45,016 nt of DNA from Bacteroidota bacterium. Lineage in GTDB: Bacteria; Bacteroidota; Bacteroidia; Bacteroidales; VadinHA17. Under the pieces are notes generated by a model. The model did not search any database. It was not told where the DNA came from and saw nothing but the letters and a program-made list of their open reading frames with translations. Where the stretch lies: the NCBI GenBank assembly GCA_003250475.1, contig QKGI01000153.1, positions 1 to 45,016 on the forward strand. Reading direction: 5' to 3'. Made by a program: the position numbers and the translations under genes. Positions 25,828-34,595 of the stretch are shown here, piece by piece; position 1 is the stretch's first letter; the number at the start of each line of letters is the position of its first letter.

Positions 25828-26949
25828 TTAGAGGTCCTTCTGGTAAATCCTGAATTTCTTGACTACCTTACAGCCTATCCGTTCGTATTCACCCCTCATT
25901 TTAAGGTTATCCTCAAGCACCAGGTGGCTGTCTATGGTTTTCATCTTGCTTTTTATTGCATCCTGAAGTATTTTCACTCCCATCAGCACGTCAATACCTT
26001 TTCCCCTGAAATCCTTCTTGACGCCCCCGAGCATCATAATCAGTTTTGTTGATCGTTTTGATTCGCGCAGGACTTTAAAGATTCCGAATGGCAGTAACCT
26101 GCCACGGCAGGCTTTTATGCCCCCGCTCAGATCGGGCATTCCGATGGCAAAACCTATTAACTGGCCATCCTTTTCCACCGCCTTGATAAACTTAGGATCC
26201 AGAATAGGCAGATAACGGGCGGCAAAGTCAGACTTTTCCTTGTCGGTAAGGGGGACAAAGCCATATATCTCGGCGAATGTGTCATTCATCAGCTCCAGGA
26301 TCGGGATGATATATGGTTTCATTTTCTTTTTACTCTGGAACTCAGTGATTGTAAATTCATCGCTTCTATTGATTCTGTCAAGTACCCTTTCATATACTAC
26401 CGGGAACTCTTTCGGTATATCGCCGAGATAATTTACAAGGTCTATCTTCTTGCCATACCCCTCGTTCTCTATCAGTTCCACCATATAGGCGGAGTTGTTG
26501 GCGCTGGTGATGAACTGCGGATACTCAAAACCCTCAATCTGAAAACCCTGGGGATCCTTATCGGAGAAACCGAGCGGACCAACAATCCTTTCCATACCGT
26601 TTTCCCTGGCCCACTCTTCGATTTTGTTCAGCAGTACATGAAACACCTCCTTATCGTTATAGCATTCAAAAAAGCAAAACCTGCCGTGGTTCTCATTGTT
26701 AATTTCATTATATCTGCGGTTGATCAGGCCCATGATCCTGCCAACGGGTTTCCTGTCACGGTAGGCTATCAGCAGTTTGGCATCGGCATAGCCGAATGAT
26801 TTGTTCTTCTTTTTATCATACAGTTCCCACTCGTCCATATAAATAGGCGGCAGCCATTCAGGTTCATTCCTGTGAACCCTCTCCGGCAGATAAATGAAAT
26901 CACGGAGCTCTTTCCGGGTAGTTACTTCCTTAACGTCTATTTCTCCCAT
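25828..26949 (-). CDS. GNAT-fold acetyltransferase-like protein
   Basis: A 373-residue protein I place in the GNAT superfamily. The N-terminal part (5-150) carries the strand-turn KLLIAYRDRKPVGRIMGLINRRYNE and a short FFECYNDKEVFHVLLNKIEEWAREN helix. The C-terminal part (230-370) has a second GNAT-like half with VEKDGQLIGFAIGMPDLS and GVKKDFRGKGIDVLMGVKIL, which resembles the acetyl-CoA pyrophosphate-binding R/Q-x-x-G-x-G/A motif. The substrate is unknown. It is last in a leftward run with a CDP-alcohol phosphatidyltransferase (32 bp upstream) and an acyltransferase, which suggests work on a lipid headgroup or an amino-acid-derived lipid. Confidence 0.7.
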   Translation of the reverse strand: MGEIDVKEVTTRKELRDFIYLPERVHRNEPEWLPPIYMDEWELYDKKKNKSFGYADAKLLIAYRDRKPVGRIMGLINRRYNEINNENHGRFCFFECYNDKEVFHVLLNKIEEWARENGMERIVGPLGFSDKDPQGFQIEGFEYPQFITSANNSAYMVELIENEGYGKKIDLVNYLGDIPKEFPVVYERVLDRINRSDEFTITEFQSKKKMKPYIIPILELMNDTFAEIYGFVPLTDKEKSDFAARYLPILDPKFIKAVEKDGQLIGFAIGMPDLSGGIKACRGRLLPFGIFKVLRESKRSTKLIMMLGGVKKDFRGKGIDVLMGVKILQDAIKSKMKTIDSHLVLEDNLKMRGEYERIGCKVVKKFRIYQKDL

Positions 26950-26981
26950 AGTTTGTCAGCTTGTACGGTTATAAAGATAGT

Positions 26982-27707
26982 CTAAGTTTTTTCTTTGAGT
27001 TCCTGTTTGTCAATAGCATCAGCCACACGGAGCAAATGCCTGGTATCGATGATATTAACAATGAACAGCACAACAACAACCAATCCGGCTGAATAGGTAA
27101 GCGACCCTGGCAGAAGAACTTCGGCAATCATAATCAGGCCGATAATTATTCTTACTTCGGTAGGCCCCATCTTCCCCGAGTCGATTGAGTAGTTACCTGT
27201 AATTTTATATCGGATCAGGGCTATAATCATCTCCCATCCGTACATAACCACGAATCCGTAACCAAAAAGCTCCCATTTACCCTTTGCATATACAATGTAT
27301 GCAAGGCCTATCAGTATGATGCTTATCCAGTCTATTGTTATATCGAGTGTGAAACCGTATTTCTTTCTTGGTTTGTTCCTGTAATAGGCAAGGCGTCCGT
27401 CAAGGGAATCTCCGAACCAGCCGATGATGAAGCCCAGCAATCCGAACAGGAGGAAGCTCCTGTTGAAAGAGCTCGCCAGGATGAAGCTTGAGGCTACGAT
27501 CATATTGCCGAAGAATCCTATCGCTGTGAGCATGTTGGAGGTGATGAAAGACGGTATCCGCTGCACCAGCCAGGAAATTACTATCTGTTCCTGTTTTTTA
27601 AGAAGATTTGTTCGTGCCCTGTCACTAAAGACAGTCCTTATCATGTCACCGTTGAGAACAGTTCTCAGGTTTTTACCATGCCGATTACCCTCAGTCATAT
27701 CAGCCAA
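26982..27707 (-). CDS. CDP-alcohol phosphatidyltransferase family protein
   Basis: A 241-residue inner-membrane enzyme with about six membrane segments. The active-site motif is complete (D-x2-D-G-x2-A...G-x3-D-x3-D): GDSLDGRLAYYRNK followed by YGFTLDITID near residues 95-125. It transfers a phosphatidyl group from CDP-diacylglycerol to an alcohol acceptor; the acceptor cannot be told. The first ~55 residues (RTVLNGDMIRTVFSDRARTNLLKKQEQ) form a soluble lead-in seen in some family members. The start follows the acyltransferase stop by 3 bp, so translation is probably coupled. Confidence 0.88.
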   Translation of the reverse strand: MADMTEGNRHGKNLRTVLNGDMIRTVFSDRARTNLLKKQEQIVISWLVQRIPSFITSNMLTAIGFFGNMIVASSFILASSFNRSFLLFGLLGFIIGWFGDSLDGRLAYYRNKPRKKYGFTLDITIDWISIILIGLAYIVYAKGKWELFGYGFVVMYGWEMIIALIRYKITGNYSIDSGKMGPTEVRIIIGLIMIAEVLLPGSLTYSAGLVVVVLFIVNIIDTRHLLRVADAIDKQELKEKT

Positions 27708-27710
27708 ATA

Positions 27711-28571
27711 TTATTCCTTAAGATTAATCATTTTTCCCGGAACAAACGTATCTGGCAGAGGCATTTCGTAAACTTTTTTTCTAAGGAAATCTCCCAGTGA
27801 CAGCGGATCCTGAAACATCGCCTGTTCCTTTGGCGCAATCAGGTTTCCGATTCCGATACGCGGGGACTGATCACTTTTATTGAAGACTTCGGAAGGGAGC
27901 CTGAGCAGGCGCACCCTCCAGTTGATCAGCCCCAGGAAGTAAAAGAAGGGTGAGTTTTTGTCGAAAAACCGAATGGGCAGAACCGGTAATTTCACCGAAT
28001 GAATGACATGGAGAATACTCTGTTGCCACTTACGGTCCCTCACACGGCAGTCACGGATACTGAAATCAGAGACGGCACCCGAGGGAAAAAAGCCAACCGG
28101 GTGTCCTTTTCTGAGGTGTTCAAGTGTATCCCGTATTCCTTTTATGCTGGCTGCCTTTATCCCTGTTTTTTTGTTACCGGCAGGGACTACCGAGATGAAG
28201 TTATTATTCATCGTCTTGATCATGGAAAGGATCCTGTTCACCATGAACTTGTAATCGGGACGCAGGCGGGCTATCAGGTCAATCGACATTATACCGTCGA
28301 GGCCTCCGTACGGGTGGTTTGAGATGGTAATGAAAGGACCGTCAGGTAATGAATAGAGTCTCTCGGCATTGCCTACAACATAACTGACACCCAGGTCATC
28401 CAACAGTCTGGATGTGAATTCAGCGCCGGAGAAATCACTGGAATTATCATAGACATGATTCACCTTGTCTATTGCAAGGAACCTCATTATCCGCTCAGCG
28501 CGACGGTGTCCCTTATCGCCACTGAAAATAGGAGAGAGCTCTTCGAAATCCTTTGGCTCAATAACATTCAT
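27711..28571 (-). CDS. Lysophospholipid acyltransferase-like protein
   Basis: About 286 residues from the ATG at 28571; a start at 28679 would add 36 residues unlike the family. The catalytic block is NHPYGGLDG (NHx4D), followed by SVVPAGNKKTG, GHPVGFFPSGAVSDFS in the position of the acyl-acceptor motif, and LPVLPIRFFDKNS. This is the PlsC/hemolysin-type acyltransferase group seen in Bacteroidota, which includes enzymes of ornithine/glycine lipid synthesis. It heads the operon with the CDP-alcohol phosphatidyltransferase and GNAT genes, so an unusual phospholipid or aminolipid is the likely product. The exact substrate is inference. Confidence 0.82.
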   Translation of the reverse strand: MNVIEPKDFEELSPIFSGDKGHRRAERIMRFLAIDKVNHVYDNSSDFSGAEFTSRLLDDLGVSYVVGNAERLYSLPDGPFITISNHPYGGLDGIMSIDLIARLRPDYKFMVNRILSMIKTMNNNFISVVPAGNKKTGIKAASIKGIRDTLEHLRKGHPVGFFPSGAVSDFSIRDCRVRDRKWQQSILHVIHSVKLPVLPIRFFDKNSPFFYFLGLINWRVRLLRLPSEVFNKSDQSPRIGIGNLIAPKEQAMFQDPLSLGDFLRKKVYEMPLPDTFVPGKMINLKE

Positions 28572-28865
28572 GGCAGTTATTACAAATTTATAAATTATCA
28601 CGTGTGCGGCAAGAGTTATTAAGAATTGCCCACGCAAAAGCCCCGCTCCTTCCTCCGGTATGGACCTCCTGCTGTTCATGCACGTGGTTGACTTCCGGGA
28701 GGTTTTGATGAGTACCTGCCCTGTGCCTTTAAGATGCCTGTTAATGCCAGGTGAGGCGTCTTATTTCCGGCAAAGTTGAAAAATACAGGTATCGGAGCAA
28801 TATGACTGAAAATCGGTATATTTAGCACGCCTCAAAGAAAACTTAACTTAATGAATCAGATATCA
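28572..28865. other. Divergent intergenic region
   Basis: Just under 300 bp between the lipid operon and the GH20 gene. An imperfect inverted repeat (AAGATGCCT at 28731-28739, AGGCGTCTT at 28754-28762, one T-G pair) is present. No clear promoter box or RNA was recognised. Confidence 0.35.
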
Positions 28866-30431
28866 ATGAAAAAAATCAATCCCTTCATCGTCCTGGCCGG
28901 ATGTATGGTAATATGTGGCATTGCGGCCTGTTCTTCAGAGCCGACTGATATGACCGCGGCCTCAATTATTCCAAAGCCGGTATCAGTTACTGCAACAGGT
29001 GAAACATTCAAACTTGGCAGGAGCAGTGATATTTTTGTCCGGGAGGGATCCGGTGAAGCAGCCGTGGCCGGACAATTTCTGGCTGATAAACTGAATCCGT
29101 CGACAGGCCTGGGATTGACAGTTGTTTCCGGCAAAGGTAAACCCGGGAGGGGGGATATCCTCCTCGAACTGACCGGGGAGGATACTGAACTGGGTGAAGA
29201 AGGATATGTTCTCGAGGTGACCAGCCGGTTACTTAAGATAACTGCCAATAAGCCGGCAGGCTTGTTTTATGGTATTCAGACACTGAGGCAGCTCCTGCCG
29301 GCAAGGATTGAGATGAAGGAGGTACAGGAGGGACCGTGGGAGATACCGACCGGGGTTATTCGCGATTTCCCGGTATATGGCTATCGCGGGATCATGCGCG
29401 ACGTGGCACGCCACTTTTTCGGGGTTGAGGATATAAAGACCTTCATCGACCAGATGGCTGCATATAAAATGAATGTTCTTCATCTGCATCTTTCAGATGA
29501 CCAGGGATGGAGGATCGAGATCAAATCATGGCCCGACCTGGCACTGTACGGAGGAAAGACTGAAGTCGGCGGAGGCGAAGGAGGGTTTTATACCCAGGAA
29601 CAATACAGGGAGATTGTTGAATATGCACAGGAAAGATATGTCACAATTATCCCTGAAATAGATATGCCGGGTCATACAAATGCTGCACTGGCTTCATATC
29701 CGGAGCTTAACAAAGGTGGCAAATCACCTGAACTGTACACAGGTATCAAAGTAGGGTTCAGCACACTTGACACCAGGTCTGAAACCACCTATAAATTTGT
29801 TGATGATGTAGTAAGAGAACTGGCATCAATGACTCCGGGCGAATATATACATATCGGTGGAGATGAATCTCTTGTTACGAAGGATGATGACTATGTATAT
29901 TTTGTCAACAGGGTCCAGGATATAGTTATTTCTCACGGGAAAAAAGTCCTGGGCTGGGATGAGATCGCACTGGCTACACTGAAGCCTAACACGGTGGTTC
30001 AGTATTGGGCAAGATCCGGGAATGCAGTCAAAGGTGTGCAGCAGGGCGCCAGGGTTCTCATGTCGCCGGCAAAGTACGCATATCTTGATATGAAGTATGA
30101 TTCTGCAAGTATATACGGACTGAACTGGGCAGGCTATATAGAGGCAGACAACGGTTACAGCTGGGATCCTGCCAGCCTGGTCCCCGAAATAACGGCAGAA
30201 AATATCATCGGTATCGAGGCGCCCCTGTGGTCTGAAACAGTGTCGGACCGTGAAGAGGCTGAATACCTTCTTTTCCCGAGGCTCCCCGGTTATGCCGAGA
30301 TAGGCTGGACACCATCAGACATGAGGTCGTGGGATGAGTACAAGGCTCGCCTGGCTGATCACGGGAAGCGCATGGAAGCCATGGGAATAAACTTTTATAA
30401 GTCTCCGCGTGTAAACTGGGATAACCGGTAA
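28866..30431 (+). CDS. GH20 beta-N-acetylhexosaminidase lipoprotein
   Basis: About 521 residues from the ATG at 28866; an ATG five codons upstream (28851) is possible. The leader IVLAGCMVICGIAAC ends at a lipobox Cys. Residues ~30-155 form the GH20b N-terminal domain, and 160-500 the GH20 barrel, with GIMRDVARHFF, MNVLHLHLSDDQGWRIEI, PEIDMPGHTNAAL and the catalytic Asp333-Glu334 pair in HIGGDES. It releases terminal GlcNAc/GalNAc from glycans or glycoconjugates, probably at the cell surface or in the periplasm. A GH30 gene follows after 83 bp on the same strand. Confidence 0.94.
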   Translation: MKKINPFIVLAGCMVICGIAACSSEPTDMTAASIIPKPVSVTATGETFKLGRSSDIFVREGSGEAAVAGQFLADKLNPSTGLGLTVVSGKGKPGRGDILLELTGEDTELGEEGYVLEVTSRLLKITANKPAGLFYGIQTLRQLLPARIEMKEVQEGPWEIPTGVIRDFPVYGYRGIMRDVARHFFGVEDIKTFIDQMAAYKMNVLHLHLSDDQGWRIEIKSWPDLALYGGKTEVGGGEGGFYTQEQYREIVEYAQERYVTIIPEIDMPGHTNAALASYPELNKGGKSPELYTGIKVGFSTLDTRSETTYKFVDDVVRELASMTPGEYIHIGGDESLVTKDDDYVYFVNRVQDIVISHGKKVLGWDEIALATLKPNTVVQYWARSGNAVKGVQQGARVLMSPAKYAYLDMKYDSASIYGLNWAGYIEADNGYSWDPASLVPEITAENIIGIEAPLWSETVSDREEAEYLLFPRLPGYAEIGWTPSDMRSWDEYKARLADHGKRMEAMGINFYKSPRVNWDNR

Positions 30432-30514
30432 CAGGTGCCTATAACGGGCTACCGAAAGACAACGGACAATACATCATTGATGATTGTTGTAACATTATCA
30501 TTTTAAGTTTAAGC

Positions 30515-31993
30515 ATGAGAAAAGGATTGATATTCACAGGATTAATGCTTCTGGCAGCATGCTCGGGCAGAGAGGTTAAAGAGAAAGCCAGGGCGGGCAA
30601 TTCATCACCCTCATCTGCATCAGCAGTCATGAAGGTGGTTGTTTATACCACCGCCGAAGGGACTGACCTGAGGCTATCCCCTACAGATACGCTTGTCTTT
30701 TCTGATCCTGACCAGCCACTTGAGACTCAGCCGTGTGTGTTTGTTGACCCTGACCACAGATTTCAGACCTTTCTAGGGATTGGAGGAGCTTTTACCGATG
30801 CCTCAGCCGAGACATGGGCAAAACTGCCGGAAGAACAGCAGGAAAAAATAATAACGGCATACTTCGACAGAAACCTGGGCATTGGCTACTCCTTTGGAAG
30901 AACCAACATGAACAGCTGTGATTTCTCGAGTGACATGTACACCTATGTTGACGAAGGAGACAGGAACCTCACCTCGTTTAATATAGGACATGATGAGAGA
31001 TACAAGATCCCTTTTATAAAAAAGGCAATGGAGGCTGCCGGCGGTGAAATGTCACTGTTTATCAGCCCCTGGAGTCCTCCCGCCTGGATGAAGGATAACG
31101 GGGACATGCTTCATGGCGGCACCCTGCTCCCTGAATACTATCAATCATGGGCAAATTATTATGTTAAGTATATACAGGCTCTTGAACAGGCAGGGGTTCC
31201 GGTATGGGGACTGTCGGTACAGAATGAACCTATGGCCAGGCAGGTATGGGAGAGCTGTATATATACTGCTGAGGAGGAGAGGGACTTCATTAAGAATTAC
31301 CTGGGGCCGACGTTGCACTTTAACAACATGGAGGACAAGAAGCTGATTGCCTGGGATCACAACAGGGATCAGGTATATCACAGGGCATCTGCGATACTGG
31401 GTGATCCTGAGGCAGCCGTGTATGTATGGGGAATAGGCTTTCACTGGTATGAGGTATGGACCGGAGGAAGACAGTATGAAAATGTCAGGCGGGTAAACGA
31501 AGCATTTCCCGGGACTAACCTGCTCCTGACGGAAGCCTGCAATTACCCCTTCAGCTGGGAGACAATAGATGACTGGAAATGGGGAGAGAATTATGGGGAG
31601 AATATGATACATGACCTGAACAACGGCGCTGTTGCCTGGACTGACTGGAATATTCTTCTTGACGAAACAGGGGGCCCGAACCATGTGGATAACTTCTGTT
31701 TTGCACCTGTACATGCAAGGGTGAGTGACGGCAGTCTCCATTTTATGAACTCATACTATTACATAGGACATTTCTCGAAGTTCATCAGACCGGGAGCTGC
31801 CAGGGTCATTAGTTCATCAAGCAGGGCTCAGCTTCTTACAACGGCATTCATCAACACTGACAATTCCCTTGCGGTTATCGTGATGAATCCGACCGATGAA
31901 GAGATCAGTTACAGGTTCTATATCGGAACAAAGGCAACAGTCACTGTCAGTGCTCCCCATTCAATAAGCACTCTACTTGTTCAAAACAGATGA
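30515..31993 (+). CDS. GH30 glycoside hydrolase (glucosylceramidase-like) lipoprotein
   Basis: A 492-residue lipoprotein with leader GLIFTGLMLLAAC and lipobox Cys at residue 16. The catalytic barrel carries GIGGAFTDASAE, YSFGRTNMNSCDFSS, SPWSPPAWMKDNGDM, the acid/base Glu238 in SVQNEP and the nucleophile Glu340 in LLTEACNY, followed by the C-terminal beta-sandwich that packs on the barrel. These are GH30 signatures; members include glucosylceramidase, beta-1,6-glucanase and beta-xylanase types, and the specificity is not certain here. It lies between GH20 and lipid kinase genes on the same strand. Confidence 0.92.
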   Translation: MRKGLIFTGLMLLAACSGREVKEKARAGNSSPSSASAVMKVVVYTTAEGTDLRLSPTDTLVFSDPDQPLETQPCVFVDPDHRFQTFLGIGGAFTDASAETWAKLPEEQQEKIITAYFDRNLGIGYSFGRTNMNSCDFSSDMYTYVDEGDRNLTSFNIGHDERYKIPFIKKAMEAAGGEMSLFISPWSPPAWMKDNGDMLHGGTLLPEYYQSWANYYVKYIQALEQAGVPVWGLSVQNEPMARQVWESCIYTAEEERDFIKNYLGPTLHFNNMEDKKLIAWDHNRDQVYHRASAILGDPEAAVYVWGIGFHWYEVWTGGRQYENVRRVNEAFPGTNLLLTEACNYPFSWETIDDWKWGENYGENMIHDLNNGAVAWTDWNILLDETGGPNHVDNFCFAPVHARVSDGSLHFMNSYYYIGHFSKFIRPGAARVISSSSRAQLLTTAFINTDNSLAVIVMNPTDEEISYRFYIGTKATVTVSAPHSISTLLVQNR

Positions 31994-32047
31994 ATAGTAT
32001 TACCTTGCGAAGGAAACATATAAAGTAAACCGACAAACAGCAGAGCT

Positions 32048-33022
32048 ATGGAAAAGCATAAGAAGTGGGTTTTCATTGTAAATCCTGTGGCCGGCAGCGG
32101 CTACGCTCTTTCACTTGTTGAAAAAATAGAGCAGATGATAGCCATAAACGGGCTTGATGCTGCGGTTGAAATAACCAGGCATAAAGGGCATGCTACAGAG
32201 CTTGCTGAACATTACTCCTCAAATGGTTATAACTGCATCATTGGAGTTGGCGGAGACGGCACCATGAATGAAATTGCAGCTCCGTTAATTAACAGGAGGG
32301 ATATTGTTGTGGGCCTTATTGCCGGGGGTACAGGGAACGATTTCGTCCAGATCACCGGATTTCCTGACCGGTTTTCAGAGAAAGACTGGGAAATATTTTT
32401 CAGGGCAAAATCCATCCCGATGGATGTTGGCACCTGTAACGGAAAGATAATTCTCAATGGCATGGGGCTGGGTTTCGATGCACAGGTAGCTTCGGAGAAT
32501 TATACCGAATCAGGGGAGGTCAAGCAGGGTGGTAAAAGCAAATATCTATGGCATATCATCAAAACTCTGATCACCTACAGGGAAAAGAAGGTGAAAATGC
32601 TGTTCAACGGATCTGCTTACGAGACAGATTGTTTTATGCATACCATTGCCAACGGAAGACGGTTTGCCGGCTCCTTCCTCCTGACTCCCAGGAGCATTGC
32701 CAATGATGCGCTGCTCGATATTTGTGCTATCAAAAAACTGTCATTAATTCAAAGGCTTAAGATTTTGATGATGGTCCCATCCGGTACACATGTAAAGGAT
32801 AAAAGAGTCAACTATTACCAGACTGACAGGGTGTCGCTGGAGTTCCCTGCACGGATGCCATATCATGTTGACGGGGAGCTCTTTTATGCTCAGCATTTTG
32901 ATGTAAGTGTATTACCGGGTGCTCTCAATATCATATATAACCCTGAGGGAAAGCATTTCTTTAACGTCGGCACCGGGGTAACTGTCCAGGCTGACAATGC
33001 AGCCATGCTCAGCGGCAACTAA
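32048..33022 (+). CDS. Diacylglycerol/sphingosine-kinase family lipid kinase
   Basis: A 324-residue protein of the DAGK catalytic (YegS/DgkB/sphingosine kinase) family. Visible motifs are VNPVAGSG (residues 12-19), the nucleotide-binding GVGGDGTMNE, the following GLIAGGTGNDF, and the C-terminal PYHVDGELF. It phosphorylates a lipid hydroxyl with ATP; diacylglycerol, a ceramide-like base and phosphatidylglycerol are known substrates in the family. It follows GH30 by 54 bp, and its stop overlaps the convergent CdsA-like stop by 4 bases. Confidence 0.92.
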   Translation: MEKHKKWVFIVNPVAGSGYALSLVEKIEQMIAINGLDAAVEITRHKGHATELAEHYSSNGYNCIIGVGGDGTMNEIAAPLINRRDIVVGLIAGGTGNDFVQITGFPDRFSEKDWEIFFRAKSIPMDVGTCNGKIILNGMGLGFDAQVASENYTESGEVKQGGKSKYLWHIIKTLITYREKKVKMLFNGSAYETDCFMHTIANGRRFAGSFLLTPRSIANDALLDICAIKKLSLIQRLKILMMVPSGTHVKDKRVNYYQTDRVSLEFPARMPYHVDGELFYAQHFDVSVLPGALNIIYNPEGKHFFNVGTGVTVQADNAAMLSGN

Positions 33023-33765
33023 CCTGAACCAAGTAAGGAGAGGATTTGCCCCAGCAGGGCAACGCCGGCTCCACCTGCAATAAGACTGTCAAACCTGTCA
33101 AGGAAGCCTCCGTGACCCGGAATGATCTTCGAAAAGTCCTTGACATTGTATTTCCTTTTATAGAGTGACTTCACAGCATCACCCAGAAAGGCAAAGAAGA
33201 CCACTACCGCAGCTGTAATCAATGCCTTGCCGGAATCTGCCGGTATGATGCCTTTAAAAACAAGGGCACTCAATATTGCAACAAGTGATCCTCCTGCCAG
33301 ACCTTCCACGGTTTTGTTGGGGCTGACTCTGGGAAAGAGCTTTTTCTTACCCAGGAGCTGGCCTGTAACCTGGCTGAATCCATCAAAGATGCAGAGTATT
33401 AAGAAGGAAAAAAGTATCAGGCCCTGTCCCATTCCGGTGAATACAAAGAATCCGCCTGAAAGAACACTAAAAATCAGTAACGATGTCAGGAAGAACAGTT
33501 TATGCCTGTACCCGGACTCTATAAACAATTTTATCAGTTCAGAAAAACCAACAGCAATGATTAAAGCTGCAACATAACGGAACACAACAGTGCGTATCAC
33601 TATACTGAAAAACAGGATATTGACGAGGAAAAAATATATGATATGTTTCTCCCAGGCTTTATATCTGGACTCCGGGTCTTTTTTACGGTTGATGAAGTAT
33701 ATGCCTATTGTTCCCAGCAGGTAATATACAATGATGACAAGATATGTGATCCAGACAGATTTCAC
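33019..33765 (-). CDS. Phosphatidate cytidylyltransferase-like protein (CdsA family)
   Basis: A 248-residue inner-membrane protein with seven to eight membrane segments. The CdsA signature is clear in the C-terminal third: RVSPNKTVEG, FLGDAVKSLYKRKYNVKDFSK and IPGHGGFLDRFDS. CdsA makes CDP-diacylglycerol from phosphatidate and CTP, the donor for phospholipid synthesis. It overlaps the upstream TauE/SafE gene by 4 bases (ATGA-type overlap). It could be the main CdsA or a paralogue making a CDP-activated intermediate for the linked CDP-alcohol phosphatidyltransferase. Confidence 0.88.
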   Translation of the reverse strand: MKSVWITYLVIIVYYLLGTIGIYFINRKKDPESRYKAWEKHIIYFFLVNILFFSIVIRTVVFRYVAALIIAVGFSELIKLFIESGYRHKLFFLTSLLIFSVLSGGFFVFTGMGQGLILFSFLILCIFDGFSQVTGQLLGKKKLFPRVSPNKTVEGLAGGSLVAILSALVFKGIIPADSGKALITAAVVVFFAFLGDAVKSLYKRKYNVKDFSKIIPGHGGFLDRFDSLIAGGAGVALLGQILSLLGSG

Positions 33766-34595
33766 TGTAGCACTATTGAACCTGCAAATGTATATGCACT
33801 TATGATCATTGCTATGCCAAAGAGTATCATTCCGATGGCAAACCAGAAGCGAATAGGGCCGTCAACATGCTCCAGCCTGGCTCTTTTTATTATTTTTGGG
33901 CCAATCAGAGAACCGGCTATTGTCCCCGCTGTAAGGAACCAGACCAGTGTAAGATCAATCTTTCCCACGAGAAAATGCGCTCCAAGGCCGGTGGCCGTAT
34001 TTATCATTACGACCATCATGGATGTTCCTATTACAATTCTTACCGGTTTGTGCATGGCAAACAATCCTGCCTGCACCGGCGTTGCACCGGTAGTGCCTGA
34101 AGAGGCAGTTATCACTCCTGCCAGGAAACCATAAAAGGTACTTTTTGCAGATGTCTGTAACTTAGTGTCTTTATTGTTTTCAATCCCATTTGCCTTATCT
34201 CTTTTCTCCTTCCAGATGCCTCTGAGCACTATTATGGAAAGCAGTACGGAATAAAAGCCATACAGGACGATCAACTGCTCATGAGTGATAAGACTTGTGA
34301 AGCCTGCACCTGCAAGGCCGCCCACAATACCTCCGGCTGACATTAAAAGACCAATGCGGAGATCGATATGGCCGATCCTGTAATAACTTATTGAGCCGAC
34401 AAGGCAGATAGGCAGTGTAGCGGCAAGGGAGGTGGTGATGGCGACATGTGCCGGAACACCGAACAGAAGAACAAGAACAGGAATAAAGAAAAAACCGCCT
34501 CCCCCGCCTCCGATAAGAGTACTTATCAGTCCTACGAGGAACCCTACGACAGGCAGCCACAGATACAGGTTCTGGAAAGCGGAGTGAAAGATCAT
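33762..34595 (-). CDS. TauE/SafE family membrane transporter
   Basis: A 277-residue polytopic protein of the TauE/SafE (DUF81) family with about eight membrane segments in two repeats. The first half has LVGLISTLIGGGGGGFFFIPVLVLLFGV, the second half GFLAGVITASSGTTGATPVQAGLFA, the paired Gly-rich family motifs. Members export sulfite, sulfoacetate or similar organosulfur anions. It overlaps both neighbours by 4 bases, so the three genes form one tightly coupled unit; the sulfur-lipid link this suggests is speculative. Confidence 0.88.
   Translation of the reverse strand: MIFHSAFQNLYLWLPVVGFLVGLISTLIGGGGGGFFFIPVLVLLFGVPAHVAITTSLAATLPICLVGSISYYRIGHIDLRIGLLMSAGGIVGGLAGAGFTSLITHEQLIVLYGFYSVLLSIIVLRGIWKEKRDKANGIENNKDTKLQTSAKSTFYGFLAGVITASSGTTGATPVQAGLFAMHKPVRIVIGTSMMVVMINTATGLGAHFLVGKIDLTLVWFLTAGTIAGSLIGPKIIKRARLEHVDGPIRFWFAIGMILFGIAMIISAYTFAGSIVLQ

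Noticed and set aside
30484-30512. A promoter-like ATTG plus TAAGTTTA before the GH30 gene
   Set aside because: The -7-like box is only three bases before the start codon, leaving no room for a leader; co-transcription with GH20 is simpler.
31145-31741. A 198-codon minus-strand frame inside the GH30 gene
   Set aside because: It lies opposite the GH30 catalytic region with both catalytic Glu codons; it is a shadow frame.
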